64,000 nt of DNA from Aeromicrobium sp. Root495 (GTDB lineage Bacteria; Actinomycetota; Actinomycetes; Propionibacteriales; Nocardioidaceae), in contig NZ_LMFJ01000001.1 of NCBI RefSeq assembly GCF_001426755.1, forward strand, positions 1,669,099-1,733,098, given 5' to 3'. Below the pieces are notes generated by a model that was not told where the DNA came from, did not search any database, and saw nothing but the letters and a program-made list of their open reading frames with translations. The translations under genes were made by a program, and so were the position numbers. This document shows positions 1 through 8,387 of the stretch, piece after piece; the first letter of the stretch is position 1; each line of letters opens with the position of its first letter.

Positions 1-479
1 TGCAGGGCGTCGGTGAGGTGGATGGCCTGCGCGACGTCGACCACCCAGCCGTCGTCGGCCAGGATCAGCTTCCAGGACAGCGTGCGCAGCAGGAAGCTCG
101 TGAAGAACGGCGCGATGACGAGCACCAGCATGAGGTTCTTCCAGCGGCCCGCCTTGAACGCGATGGCGTAGGCCAGCACGTAGCCGAGGACGAGGCACGT
201 GGCCGTGGCCAGGGCGGCGTACAGCAGCGAGCGGCCGATCTGCTCCTTGTAGTCCCAGAACGCGTTGCCGAAGTTCTGGACGTGGAACGTGACGTCGTAG
301 CCGGTGAGCACCGAGCCGTCCGGGTCGAACAGGCTCGCGGCGAGGAGCGAGTAGAACGGGATGACGAAGAAGAGCAGCAGCCACAGCGCGCCGGGCAGGA
401 TCAGCCAGTAGCCGGTCAGGTTCCGGCGCGGCCGGTGCTCGGGCGGACCGCCCGTCGCGACGTCGTCGACGGTCGCCAT
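1..479 (-). CDS. potB: Spermidine/putrescine-type ABC transporter permease (PotB family), 3' end outside window
   Basis: Inner-membrane permease subunit of a polyamine-type importer. Only about the first 159 residues lie in the window; the gene runs off the left edge. The start is the ATG at 479, which overlaps the last base of the potA stop codon. The translation begins with a short cytoplasmic arm (MATVDDVATGG), then a hydrophobic segment (YWLILPGALWLLLFFVIP) and a second one (LVLGYVLAYAIAF) followed by the stretch RTLSWKLIL, a layout typical of PotB/PotC permeases. Order on this strand is potD, potA, permease, so it belongs to that operon. A PotC partner is expected further left but not visible. 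The actual substrate is inferred from family only. Confidence 0.88.
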   Translation of the reverse strand, partial: MATVDDVATGGPPEHRPRRNLTGYWLILPGALWLLLFFVIPFYSLLAASLFDPDGSVLTGYDVTFHVQNFGNAFWDYKEQIGRSLLYAALATATCLVLGYVLAYAIAFKAGRWKNLMLVLVIAPFFTSFLLRTLSWKLILADDGWVVDVAQAIHLTDAL

Positions 480-1639
480 CAGTCGCCCTCGATGCCGGCC
501 ATGGCGTCCTGCGAGGCGTCGAGCAGGAAGGCGAACTCCGGACGCCAGGACACGTCGACCTTGGTCCCCACGGGCAGCATGCCGCGGGCACCGGTGTTCT
601 GCTCGAACACCATGAGCTCCTGGCCCCAGGGCATCCGCACCTGGTACTGCGTGCTGACGCCGACGAAGCTGACGTCGGTGACGAAGCCTCCGGTGATGAC
701 GTCGCCGGGGGCGTCGATGGGGTGACCCGTCTCCGCGATGAGGACCTTCTCGGGACGGATGCCGAGCCAGCCCTGGCCGGACTCGGCGTGGGCTCGGTCG
801 GCCGGGACGGAGGCGACCGCACCCTGCACCCGCACCTTCACCTGGTCGCCGTCCCGTCCCTCGATGTCGCCCGCGATGAGGTTGGACTGGCCCAGGAAGT
901 TGGCCACGAACGTGGTCCGGGGGTTCTCGTAGAGCTCGGTGGGGGCACCCATCTGCTCGATGACTCCCCCGTTCATGACCGCGATGGTGTCGGCCATGGT
1001 CATGGCCTCCTCCTGGTCGTGGGTCACGTGGACGAACGTCAGCCCGACCTCGGTCTGGATGCGCTTGAGCTCCAGCTGCATGCCGCGCCGGAGCTTGAGG
1101 TCGAGGGCACCGAGCGGCTCGTCGAGCAGCAGCACCTCGGGCTGGTTGATGAGCGCCCGGGCCAGGGCGACGCGCTGCTGCTGCCCGCCCGACATCTGCG
1201 CCGGCTTCTTGTGGGCCTGCGACGTGAGCTCGACGAGCTCGAGCATCTCGGCCACCTGCTGCTTGGTGTTCTTCACGCCTCGACGCTCGAGCCCGAACGC
1301 CACGTTCTTGGCGATGTCGAGGTGGGGGAACAGGGCGTAGTTCTGGAAGACCGTGTTGACGGGCCGCTTGTACGGCTTCTCGTAGGTGATGTCGGAGTCG
1401 CCCAGGTGGATGGACCCCGACGTGGGTGTCTCCAGGCCCGCGACCATGCGCAGCGTGGTGGTCTTGCCGCAGCCCGACGGGCCGAGGAGCGCGAAGAACT
1501 GACCCTGCGGGACGACGAGGTCGAGAGCCTTGACCGCCGTGAAGGTGGCGTACTCCTTGGTGAGCCCCTGCAGGCGCAGGTCGTGGGCCGCCTCGGCGCG
1601 AGGAGGTGCGGAGACGGTGCTCTCAGGCGCGTTGGACAT
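479..1639 (-). CDS. potA: Polyamine ABC transporter ATP-binding protein PotA
   Basis: ATPase subunit that powers uptake through the adjacent permease. The 386-residue protein has a Walker A motif GPSGCGKTT at residues 53-61, the signature MSGGQQQR at 149-156 and Walker B VLLLDEP near 169-175. These are followed by a C-terminal TOBE-type regulatory domain, the normal PotA/CysA-class architecture and length. The start at 1639 overlaps the end of potD by 17 bp, and the stop overlaps the permease start by one base, indicating translational coupling. Assignment as PotA rather than another importer ATPase rests on the neighbouring PotD-like binding protein and PotB-like permease. Confidence 0.93.
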   Translation of the reverse strand: MSNAPESTVSAPPRAEAAHDLRLQGLTKEYATFTAVKALDLVVPQGQFFALLGPSGCGKTTTLRMVAGLETPTSGSIHLGDSDITYEKPYKRPVNTVFQNYALFPHLDIAKNVAFGLERRGVKNTKQQVAEMLELVELTSQAHKKPAQMSGGQQQRVALARALINQPEVLLLDEPLGALDLKLRRGMQLELKRIQTEVGLTFVHVTHDQEEAMTMADTIAVMNGGVIEQMGAPTELYENPRTTFVANFLGQSNLIAGDIEGRDGDQVKVRVQGAVASVPADRAHAESGQGWLGIRPEKVLIAETGHPIDAPGDVITGGFVTDVSFVGVSTQYQVRMPWGQELMVFEQNTGARGMLPVGTKVDVSWRPEFAFLLDASQDAMAGIEGD

Positions 1640-2783
1640 CGGTGTAGTCCTTCTCGTAGGTCCGGGCCTTGGCCTCGTCGAGGGCCATGAACCGATGGGT
1701 CAGGGACAAGGTCTTCTCGGTCGGGAAGATGAGCTCGTTCTCGACGTTGTCGGGGTTGACCTTCTCCATCGCCTCCTGAGCCCCCTTCACCGGACAGATG
1801 TAGGAGTTGTAGTCGGCGAGCTTGGCCGCGACCTCGGGCTCGTAGTAGTAGTTGATCCACTGCTCGGCGTTGGCCTGGTGGGTGGCGAGGTTGGGCACCA
1901 TCATGTTGTCGGCCCAGATCATGATCCCCTCCTCCGGCGGCACCCAGACGAGGTTCTCGTCGCCGGCGTTGGCGATGTCGCCCGACCACGCCTCGCACGC
2001 CAGGACGTTGCCCGAGGCCAGGTCCTGCACGTAGTCGTTGCCCGTGAAGGAGCGGAACTGGCCGGCCTTCTTGGCCTTCGTGAGGCGCTCGACCGCCTGC
2101 TTCCACTCGTCGTCGGTGAACTTCTCCGGGTCCGCCCCGTCGATGAGGAGCATGAAGCCCATCGTGTCGCGCATCTCGGTGAGCAGGGAGACCCGGCCCT
2201 TGAGGTCGGGACGCGTGACGAGGTCGGAGAAGGAGCGGACCTCGTCGACCTTGGCCTTGTTGTAGGCGATGCCGGTGAGCCCGCTCTGCCACGGCGCGGA
2301 GTAGTCGCGACCGGGGTCCCACGCAGGCTTGGCGAGCGAGTCGATGATGTTGGCGTGCAGGTTGGGCACCTTGGACGCGTCGAGCTTCTGGATCCAGCCC
2401 ACCTGGATCATGCGGGCAGCCATCCAGTCCGTGAGCGCGAACAGGTCGCGCTTGGTGGAGGTGCCCGAGCCCAGCTGGTTGCGGACCTTGGAGAAGAACT
2501 CGTCGTTGTCGTTGACGTCGGCGGTGTACCGGACCGTGATGCCGGTGTCCTTCTCGAACTGCGTGAGGGTGGAGACGTAGCCGTCGTCGTCCTCGTCGAT
2601 GTACTCGGGCCAGTTGGAGATGATCAGCCGCGGGTCGGACTCCGAGCGGTCAGGCACCTTGAGGCGGCTCGGGTCCTGCTTCTGGTCGGGGGTCCCGAAC
2701 AGGGGCAGGACAGCAGCACTCACCCCCAGAAAACCGAGTCCGGCACCGCCTCGCAGCACAGTCCTCCGGTTCATCCCAGCCAT
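1623..2783 (-). CDS. potD: Extracellular polyamine-binding protein PotD-like, Tat signal
   Basis: Periplasmic-type substrate-binding protein of the transporter, about 386 residues. I chose the ATG at 2783 because GGAGG lies five bases upstream; a longer open frame to 2972 has no ribosome-binding site. The N-terminus carries a twin-arginine signal (NRRTVLRGG followed by the hydrophobic GLGFLGVSAAVLPL), so export is predicted through Tat, which is unusual for this class in proteobacteria but common in actinobacteria. The body shows PotD-like segments such as NWPEYIDED, KRDLFALTDWMA and NYYYEPEVAAKL. It is the first gene of the operon and is transcribed divergently from an AsnC-family regulator. 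Confidence 0.92.
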   Translation of the reverse strand: MAGMNRRTVLRGGAGLGFLGVSAAVLPLFGTPDQKQDPSRLKVPDRSESDPRLIISNWPEYIDEDDDGYVSTLTQFEKDTGITVRYTADVNDNDEFFSKVRNQLGSGTSTKRDLFALTDWMAARMIQVGWIQKLDASKVPNLHANIIDSLAKPAWDPGRDYSAPWQSGLTGIAYNKAKVDEVRSFSDLVTRPDLKGRVSLLTEMRDTMGFMLLIDGADPEKFTDDEWKQAVERLTKAKKAGQFRSFTGNDYVQDLASGNVLACEAWSGDIANAGDENLVWVPPEEGIMIWADNMMVPNLATHQANAEQWINYYYEPEVAAKLADYNSYICPVKGAQEAMEKVNPDNVENELIFPTEKTLSLTHRFMALDEAKARTYEKDYTDVQRA

Positions 2784-2858
2784 CGCCACCTCCGCGTTAT
2801 TTCTCGAATCCTGACACCGCCTGGGGTCAGGAGCAAGGAATCCGTCGTAAATGTCTTG

Positions 2859-2872
2859 TTTCGTCGACGAAA
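2859..2872. promoter_or_regulatory. Perfect 14-bp palindrome, candidate operator of the divergent AsnC regulator
   Basis: TTTCGTCGACGAAA is a perfect inverted repeat lying in the 115-bp gap between potD (leftward) and the AsnC-family gene (rightward). It begins 76 bp upstream of potD and ends 26 bp upstream of the regulator. Lrp/AsnC proteins typically bind imperfect palindromes of this size in divergent promoter regions, so autoregulation and control of the transporter are plausible. Binding is inferred. Confidence 0.5.
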
Positions 2873-2898
2873 ACGCAATGGCCAGTGCGTGAGGCACA

Positions 2899-3387
2899 AT
2901 GTCCCGTATGAACGACGCACCTCGCCCTGCCGCGCGGCCCCTGACGCTCGACGCCACCGCCAAGCGCATCATCGAGCTCCTGCAGGGCGACGGTCGCCTG
3001 GCCTACGCCGCGATCGCGAAGGACGTGGGCCTCTCCGAGGCCGCGGTCCGCCACCGCGTCCAGAAGCTGGTGGATGCCGGCGTGGTCCAGATCGTGGCCG
3101 TCACCGACCCGCTGCAGATGGGCTTCGCCCGTCAGGCACTCATCGGGATCAAGGTCTCCGGGAACGTCCGGACGGTCGCCACGACGCTCGAGGGCATGGA
3201 CGCCCTCGACTACATCGTCATCACCACGGGACGCTTCGACATCCTGGCCGAGGTCGTGGCCGAGTCCGACGACGAGCTCCTCGACATCGTCTCCGACGAG
3301 ATCGGCGGGCTCGACGGCGTGGCCTCGACGGAGACCTTCGTCTACCTCAAGCTGCAGAAGCAGACCTACGCCTGGGGCGTGCGCTGA
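2899..3387 (+). CDS. Lrp/AsnC family transcriptional regulator
   Basis: A 162-residue DNA-binding protein. An N-terminal winged helix (about residues 18-65: LDATAKRIIELLQGDGRLAYAAIAKDVGLSEAAVRHRVQKL) is followed by an effector-binding/oligomerisation domain of the RAM/AsnC type (LIGIKVSGNVRTVATTLEGM, DYIVITTGRFDILAEVVAESDDEL). ATG at 2899 is used; ATG at 2908 is also possible, and neither has a clear ribosome-binding site. In other actinobacteria such regulators sit beside polyamine/GABA catabolism and uptake genes. It is divergent from potDAB, so it probably controls that operon, perhaps through the palindrome at 2859. The effector is unknown. Confidence 0.9.
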   Translation: MSRMNDAPRPAARPLTLDATAKRIIELLQGDGRLAYAAIAKDVGLSEAAVRHRVQKLVDAGVVQIVAVTDPLQMGFARQALIGIKVSGNVRTVATTLEGMDALDYIVITTGRFDILAEVVAESDDELLDIVSDEIGGLDGVASTETFVYLKLQKQTYAWGVR

Positions 3388-3390
3388 TCC

Positions 3391-3849
3391 TCAGCGCGTG
3401 AGCTTCTCCCCCGCGAGCAGCGGCGCGAGCAGCTCCCCGTGCTCGGCGAGTGCGTGCTGGGCGTAGTCCTCGGAGTCGAACCGGGCCGCCGGAGCGGGGT
3501 CGCCCCGGCCCGCCTTCATCAGGACGTCCCAGGCGAACTCGTCGTCACCCACCCTGGCCACGACGGGGTCACCCGCGAGGCTCACCGAGGCTCCCGGCTC
3601 GGCCCTGGCCTCGAGCCGCACGAGGGCCAGGACCGCCAGCACCTCGGCGCGGCCCGTGAGGTCGAGGTGGACGGTGCCGCCGGGCTGCACGCCGAGCTGG
3701 TTCAGCGCACCGGCCAGCGACGCGGACTCGTGGAGCAGGCGCGCGAACGTCAAGGAGCCGTCGGCGTCGACATAGGCGACGTCGTCGGCGCGGCCCGCCA
3801 CCACGTGGGTGTCGAGCAGCCGGAACGAGAGCGACTTCTCCCTCATCAT
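3391..3849 (-). CDS. Short protein resembling the N-terminal part of acyl-CoA synthetases (ANL fold fragment)
   Basis: A 152-residue protein of unknown function. Residues about 15-80 (VADRADDVAY-type opening, then DGSLTFARLLHESASLAGALNQLGV and a following beta/alpha segment) resemble the start of ANL-superfamily adenylating enzymes. The Ser/Thr/Gly-rich AMP-binding loop, the acidic A5 region and the C-terminal domain are all absent, so it cannot be a complete ligase. The remaining half has no recognisable motif. Its ATG overlaps the stop of the upstream crotonase in an ATGA, so the two are translated together. It is either a decayed remnant of a longer gene or a stand-alone binding domain; translational coupling and an intact frame favour a retained protein. 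Confidence 0.6.
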   Translation of the reverse strand: MMREKSLSFRLLDTHVVAGRADDVAYVDADGSLTFARLLHESASLAGALNQLGVQPGGTVHLDLTGRAEVLAVLALVRLEARAEPGASVSLAGDPVVARVGDDEFAWDVLMKAGRGDPAPAARFDSEDYAQHALAEHGELLAPLLAGEKLTR

Positions 3850-4565
3850 GCGCCTCGGAAGATCGGCGCGCGCTTCTCCGAGCGGGCGGCGGCGGCCTCA
3901 CGGACGTCGTCGCTCTCCCAGACGGCGGTGAAGCTGGCCTCGATGGCGGCGTCGTCCGCGTGGGTCCCGTTGAGGACGAGCTTGTTGTGCGCGAGCGTGA
4001 GCGGCGCGAGCGCGGCGATCTCGTGGGCCCAGGCGAGGGCGTCCTCGACGGTGCCGGCGCGGTCGGCGAGGCCGTGGTGCAGCGCCGCGTCGCGGTCGAG
4101 CGACTCGGCAGCGAGCATGAGGCGCCGCGCCGGGCCCGTTCCGGCGAGAGCGGCGAGCGTGCGGATGGTCCAGGCATCGACGGCCATGCCGTTCTTGGCC
4201 GTCGGCACGGCGAACTTCGCGGTGGAGTCGGCCACCCGCAGGTCACAGGCCATGGCCAGCTGTGTGCCCGCGCCGATGGCCGGGCCGTTCACGGCTGCCA
4301 CGAGCGGCACGGGCACCTTCGTGAGGCGGTGGAGCATGCCGTAGAGCGCCTGCAGGAAGTCGGGGCCGTAGACGCCGCCGAGGTCGGCGCCGGAGCAGAA
4401 CGCCGTGCCGCGCCCGGTGACGACGATGGCGCGGGTGCCGCTCTCGACGGCCGCGTCGACCGCGTGGTGGATCTCCTGGCAGAGCTCGAGGTTCAGGGCG
4501 TTGCGGCGGTCCTCGCGCTGCAGCTCGAGCACGGTGACGGGTCCATCGACCTTGACGTCCAACAT
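3846..4565 (-). CDS. Enoyl-CoA hydratase/isomerase family protein lacking both catalytic glutamates
   Basis: A 239-residue crotonase-fold protein. The oxyanion-hole segments are clear (RRNALNLEL near the start, then TAFCSGADLGG and AAVNGPAIGAGTQLAMACD). The glutamates that act as acid/base in classical hydratases are replaced: the GGG-x-E position reads GAGTQ, and the following P-E position reads PT (FAVPTAKNG). Ordinary hydratase activity is therefore unlikely, although other crotonase chemistries do not need these residues. ATG at 4565 is preferred; a GTG nine bases upstream is possible. Its stop overlaps the start of the small ANL-like gene. Substrate unknown. Confidence 0.85.
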   Translation of the reverse strand: MLDVKVDGPVTVLELQREDRRNALNLELCQEIHHAVDAAVESGTRAIVVTGRGTAFCSGADLGGVYGPDFLQALYGMLHRLTKVPVPLVAAVNGPAIGAGTQLAMACDLRVADSTAKFAVPTAKNGMAVDAWTIRTLAALAGTGPARRLMLAAESLDRDAALHHGLADRAGTVEDALAWAHEIAALAPLTLAHNKLVLNGTHADDAAIEASFTAVWESDDVREAAAARSEKRAPIFRGA

Positions 4566-4625
4566 GGCGCTCACGCTACCGATGTGACCCAGGTAACTCT
4601 CAGGCCGTCCGGTCGTTGAGCAGGT

Positions 4626-6347
4626 ATGCCGATCACTCGTCGTCGCCTCATCCAGACCGGGACCGCCGTCGGAGGGGCCGCCGCCTTCGGCTTCCCGACC
4701 CTGCGGGCCTCCGCGGCCACCGGTCTCGCCGCGCCTGAGGGCACCACGGCCGCGTCCACGTTCCAGAAGGGTGCGGCCGGCACCGGCGGCTACACCCGGA
4801 TCGTCCAGGGCGGCGGAGAGCCGCACGTCGTGCGGCCCGACCTGCGGGCTCCGGCCGGCCCCCAGCGCACCACGGCGCGCCAGGCGCTCATGTCGTTCGC
4901 GCACCTCACCGACGTCCACATCGTCGATGCCCAGTCGCCGTCCCGCGTGGAGTACGTCGACCGCCTCGACGACACCTACAGCGCCGGCGACGTCACCCTG
5001 CAGGGCCTGCTCAGCTCGAGCTACCGCGCCCACGAGATGCTCACGACCCACGTGGCCGACGCCATGGTGCAGTCGGTGAACCGCGTCGGCCGCGGCCCCG
5101 TGGTCGGCCAGAAGCTGTCGTTCGCGATCCAGACGGGCGACAACTCCGACAACTGCCAGTACAACGAGGTGCGGTGGAACATCGACGTCCTCGACGGCAA
5201 GAAGGTCACGCCCGACTCCGGCAGCCGGCTCGCCTGGGAGGGCGTCCACGACCGGGTGCAGTGGGACCCGCACTACTGGCACCCGGAGGGCAAGGGCCTG
5301 CTGCAGCGCTCGGAGGACATCTACACCTCGCGCTTCGGCTTCCCCAAGGTCCCGGGGCTGCTCGACGCCGCCCGTCGCGCGTTCACCCCGCAGGGCCTCA
5401 AGCTCCCCTGGTTCAGCGTCTTCGGCAACCACGACGGGCTCGTGCAGGGCAACTTCCCGCACACGTTGCCGCTCGGCGTCCTGGGCACCGGGCCGCTCAA
5501 GGTCCAGACGCTGCCGCCCGGTCTCTCGCAGACCGACGTGCTGACGTCGCTCAAGACGCTCGACCTCAAGGGCCTGCTCGACGCCACGGCGCTCGGCTCG
5601 TCGGTCCGGCTCGTGAGCCCCGACGGCGAGCGACGCAACCTCACGCGCCAGCAGGTCGTGGAGGAGCACTTCAAGACCCAGGGGGCACCGGTCGGCCACG
5701 GCTTCACCCAGGACAACCGGACCAAGGGCACCGCCTACTACACGTTCGACTCCGGGCCGGTCCGATGCATCGTGATGGACAGCGTGAACCCCAACGGCTA
5801 CGCCGACGGCTCGCTCGACAAGACCCAGTTCACGTGGCTCCAGCAGGTGCTGGCCTCCTCCACCGACAAGTACGTCATCGTCTTCAGCCACCACACGTCG
5901 AGCACGATGACCAACCCGCTCGTCGCGACCGGGCTCGACCTCGACACCCGCGTGCTCGGTCCCGCCGTCGTCGACCTGCTGCTCGCCCACCAGCACGTGA
6001 TCGCCTGGGTCAACGGTCACACCCACCGCAACCAGGTCACCCCTCACCCGAGCCCCGACGGCACGAGCGGCTTCTGGGAGATCAACACCGCCTCGCACGT
6101 CGACTTCCCGCAGCAGTCGCGGCTCATCGAGCTGGTCGACAACAGGGACGGCACCATCTCGCTGTTCACGACGATGCTCGACCACTCGGGCCCCACCAGC
6201 AACGGTGGATCGCTCAGCACCTCGTTGGCCCTGGCCGCCCTGGCCCGCGAGCTGGCCGCCAACGACCCGCAGCTGCGCACCGGCGGGCTCTCCGGCAGCC
6301 CCCAGGACCGCAACACCGAGCTGCTCCTCACCAACCCCCTCGCCTGA
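4626..6347 (+). CDS. Tat-exported metallophosphoesterase (TIGR03767-like)
   Basis: A 573-residue secreted hydrolase of the calcineurin-like fold. The N-terminus has a twin-arginine signal (TRRRLIQTGTAVGGAAAFGF). Metal-binding motifs occur in order: HLTDVH near residues 93-98, QTGDNSDN, VFGNHDG, FSHHTSS and VNGHTHRN, which together form the dinuclear metal site of metallophosphoesterases. Length and spacing suit the actinobacterial family TIGR03767. Physiological substrate is not known; phosphate mono- or diesters outside the cytoplasmic membrane are the usual inference. It is a single-gene unit, transcribed opposite to its neighbours and followed by a strong hairpin at 6377-6416. Confidence 0.88.
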   Translation: MPITRRRLIQTGTAVGGAAAFGFPTLRASAATGLAAPEGTTAASTFQKGAAGTGGYTRIVQGGGEPHVVRPDLRAPAGPQRTTARQALMSFAHLTDVHIVDAQSPSRVEYVDRLDDTYSAGDVTLQGLLSSSYRAHEMLTTHVADAMVQSVNRVGRGPVVGQKLSFAIQTGDNSDNCQYNEVRWNIDVLDGKKVTPDSGSRLAWEGVHDRVQWDPHYWHPEGKGLLQRSEDIYTSRFGFPKVPGLLDAARRAFTPQGLKLPWFSVFGNHDGLVQGNFPHTLPLGVLGTGPLKVQTLPPGLSQTDVLTSLKTLDLKGLLDATALGSSVRLVSPDGERRNLTRQQVVEEHFKTQGAPVGHGFTQDNRTKGTAYYTFDSGPVRCIVMDSVNPNGYADGSLDKTQFTWLQQVLASSTDKYVIVFSHHTSSTMTNPLVATGLDLDTRVLGPAVVDLLLAHQHVIAWVNGHTHRNQVTPHPSPDGTSGFWEINTASHVDFPQQSRLIELVDNRDGTISLFTTMLDHSGPTSNGGSLSTSLALAALARELAANDPQLRTGGLSGSPQDRNTELLLTNPLA

Positions 6348-6376
6348 GCGACGGTCTACCACGGGGTGTGGGGAGA

Positions 6377-6416
6377 CCGACCCATCCCTACGGAAGCTTC
6401 CCCAGGGATGGGTCGG
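6377..6416. terminator. Bidirectional hairpin terminator between convergent genes
   Basis: A perfect 13-bp stem, CCGACCCATCCCT pairing with AGGGATGGGTCGG, encloses a 14-nt loop. It lies 29 bp after the metallophosphoesterase stop and 19 bp after the end of the convergent YciI-like gene, so it can serve both. There is no U-tract, as is common in high-GC actinobacteria. Confidence 0.8.
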
Positions 6417-6435
6417 GTTGCCGAGGGGAGCTCGG

Positions 6436-6759
6436 TCAGAGGAACGGGCGGACCTCGATCTTGCGGTTGCAGGCTCTCGACGCCTCGGCGCCCAGGGCGA
6501 ACGCCTCGTCGAGGTCGTCGGCCTCCATGATCCAGAAGCCGGCGAGGTACTCCTTGGACTCGACGAACGGGCCGTCGGTCACGAGCCCTCGCCCGGCGCG
6601 GTCGTCGATCGTCCTCGCGGGTGACGGGTCACCCAGCCCACCGGCGAACACCCACCGCCCCGCGGCCTTGAGCTTCTCGTTGAAGGCGTCGACCGCGTCC
6701 TGCTCGACCTGTGTCTCGGGGCCGGTGCCGTCGTCGATCACGGAAACCAGGAACTGCAT
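6436..6759 (-). CDS. YciI-like (DGPF domain) protein
   Basis: A 107-residue alpha-beta barrel protein of the YCII-related/DGPF family. The hallmark TDGPFVESKEYLAGFWIMEADDLDEA is present in the C-terminal half. I prefer the ATG at 6759 (MQFLVSVIDD), because GAGGAG lies nine bases upstream; the ATG at 6768 would abut the same Shine-Dalgarno sequence with no spacing. Members are dimeric and have been linked to dehydrochlorinase-like or small-molecule binding roles, or to genes for ECF sigma factors; no sigma factor is adjacent here. Function unassigned. Confidence 0.82.
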   Translation of the reverse strand: MQFLVSVIDDGTGPETQVEQDAVDAFNEKLKAAGRWVFAGGLGDPSPARTIDDRAGRGLVTDGPFVESKEYLAGFWIMEADDLDEAFALGAEASRACNRKIEVRPFL

Positions 6760-6846
6760 CGCACTCATCTCCTCGGGTCGGGGTCGCCCTCGTGGCTGCC
6801 CTCATCATGACCACGAACGGGACCCGGGCGAAACGACAACCCGCGC

Positions 6847-7188
6847 TCAGGACCTGCTCGCGCACGTGATGCACGTCCGTGCGACAGGCCTGGCCTCCAG
6901 ACGTCCGCCGCCGATCGCGGCGCCGCACCGCTCGCAGACGCCGTAGGTGCCGGACTCCAGCCGCTCGACCGCGGCGTCGAGCTCGGCGAGATGTCGGCGC
7001 GCCTGCTGGACGAGGGCTCCCAGCTGGGAGCGCTCGAAGGCGATCGTGGCACCCTCCGGGTCGTGCTCGTCGTCGGCGTTGTCGTCGTACGACGCGGCGA
7101 CGACGGCGTCGTAGTCGCCCGTCAGCCCGGCGAGGCGCCTGAGGGTCTCCTGGCGGTCGCGCTCGAGGCGCTCTCGTGGGTCCGTCAC
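6847..7188 (-). CDS. DksA/TraR family C4 zinc-finger protein
   Basis: A 113-residue protein with an N-terminal helical region (residues 1-78, rich in Arg/Glu/Ala, predicted coiled coil) and a C-terminal four-cysteine zinc finger: C85, C88, C106 and C109 (VCERCGAAIGGG...TCITC). This is the DksA/TraR architecture of RNA polymerase secondary-channel binders. The acidic tip region between the two helices reads YDDNADDEHD, consistent with but not proof of polymerase binding. It lies between the YciI-like gene and rlmN on the same strand. Actinobacterial members are mostly uncharacterised. Confidence 0.82.
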   Translation of the reverse strand: MTDPRERLERDRQETLRRLAGLTGDYDAVVAASYDDNADDEHDPEGATIAFERSQLGALVQQARRHLAELDAAVERLESGTYGVCERCGAAIGGGRLEARPVARTCITCASRS

Positions 7189-7204
7189 GACGGTCCCGCC
7201 GGGG

Positions 7205-8329
7205 CTACTCGGACGCGGCCAGCTGGCCGCAGGCGGCGTCGATCTCGTCGCCCCGGGTGTCGCGGATGGTGGTGCTGATGCCCTTGGCCTCGAGACGGCG
7301 CACGAACTCGTCCATGTCGTCGTCGCGCGAGCGGGTGAAGCGCGCGCCGGGGATCTCGTTGAGCGGGATGAGGTTCACGTGGACCCAGCCCCAGTCGCCG
7401 AACCCGTTGAGCACGTCGGCGAGGAGGTCGGCGCGCCAGGCCTGGTCGTTGATGTCGCGCATCATGGCGTACTCGATGGAGACGCGACGCTTGGTGGTGC
7501 GGGCGTACTCCCACGCGGCCTCGACGGTCTCGTGGACGCTGTAGCGCGTGTTGATGGGCACGAGCTCGTTGCGCAGCTCGTCGTCGGGCGCGTGGAGCGA
7601 CAGCGCCAGCGTGACAGGGATCCCCTCGGTGGCGAGCTGCTTCATGCGTGGGACGAGCCCCACCGTGCTGACCGTGATGTTGCGGGCCGAGAGACCCAGC
7701 CCGTCGGGGTCGGTTGCGACCATGCGGCGGATGGACCCGATGACGGCCTTGTAGTTGGCCATCGGCTCGCCCATGCCCATGAAGACGATGTTGGAGAGCC
7801 GGCCAGGACCGCCGGCCACGAGGCCGTTGGCCATGGCCGCGGCACCGTCGACGACCTGGTCGATGATCTCGGCCGTGCTCATGTTGCGCTGCAGCCCGCC
7901 CTGTCCCGTCGCGCAGAACGGGCAGGCCATGCCACACCCTGCCTGGCTGGAGACGCACAACGTGGCGCGGTCGGTGTAGCGCATCAGGACCGACTCCACG
8001 AGGGCACCGTCGAAGAGGCGCCAGAGCGTCTTGCGCGTGGTGCCCTTGTCGGCCTCCTGCGTGCGGACCGACGTGAGGAGCGTGGGCAGGAGGGCCTCGG
8101 CGATGGCGTCGCGCTGGGCGGCGGGCAGGTCGGTCATGGCCGACGGGTCGCGCTGCAGGCGGGCGAAGTAGTGGTGCGAGACCTGCTTCAGGCGGAAGGC
8201 CGGGAGGCCCAGCTTCTCGGCCTGCTCCTTGCGCTCCTCGGGCGAGAGGTCGGCGAGGTGACGCGGGGGCTTGGCGCGGCCGCGCGGCTGCTCGAGGACG
8301 AGCGGCAAGGTCTTGATGGCGTCACTCAC
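7205..8329 (-). CDS. rlmN: Dual-specificity RNA methyltransferase RlmN
   Basis: Radical-SAM enzyme that methylates C2 of A2503 in 23S rRNA and A37 of certain tRNAs. The 374-residue protein has the CxxxCxxC iron-sulfur motif at C132, C136 and C139 ([11 protein letters not shown]), the GMGEPMANY segment and the essential C-terminal cysteine at about residue 367 ([10 protein letters not shown]) needed for its methyl-transfer mechanism. The start is the GTG at 8329, preceded by GGGTGG. In many actinobacteria rlmN directly follows cdsA; here a four-gene cassette and an 80-bp repeat separate them. Confidence 0.96.
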   Translation of the reverse strand: MSDAIKTLPLVLEQPRGRAKPPRHLADLSPEERKEQAEKLGLPAFRLKQVSHHYFARLQRDPSAMTDLPAAQRDAIAEALLPTLLTSVRTQEADKGTTRKTLWRLFDGALVESVLMRYTDRATLCVSSQAGCGMACPFCATGQGGLQRNMSTAEIIDQVVDGAAAMANGLVAGGPGRLSNIVFMGMGEPMANYKAVIGSIRRMVATDPDGLGLSARNITVSTVGLVPRMKQLATEGIPVTLALSLHAPDDELRNELVPINTRYSVHETVEAAWEYARTTKRRVSIEYAMMRDINDQAWRADLLADVLNGFGDWGWVHVNLIPLNEIPGARFTRSRDDDMDEFVRRLEAKGISTTIRDTRGDEIDAACGQLAASE

Positions 8330-8387
8330 CCACCCATTCTCCCAGACGACGCCACTCCCCCGAAATCGTCGAGAAAGTCAGTCCCAC

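Noticed and set aside
4626..6347. Alkaline phosphatase or nucleotidase identity for the Tat-exported metallophosphoesterase
   Set aside because: The motifs define only the calcineurin-like fold; nothing in the sequence or neighbourhood fixes the substrate.
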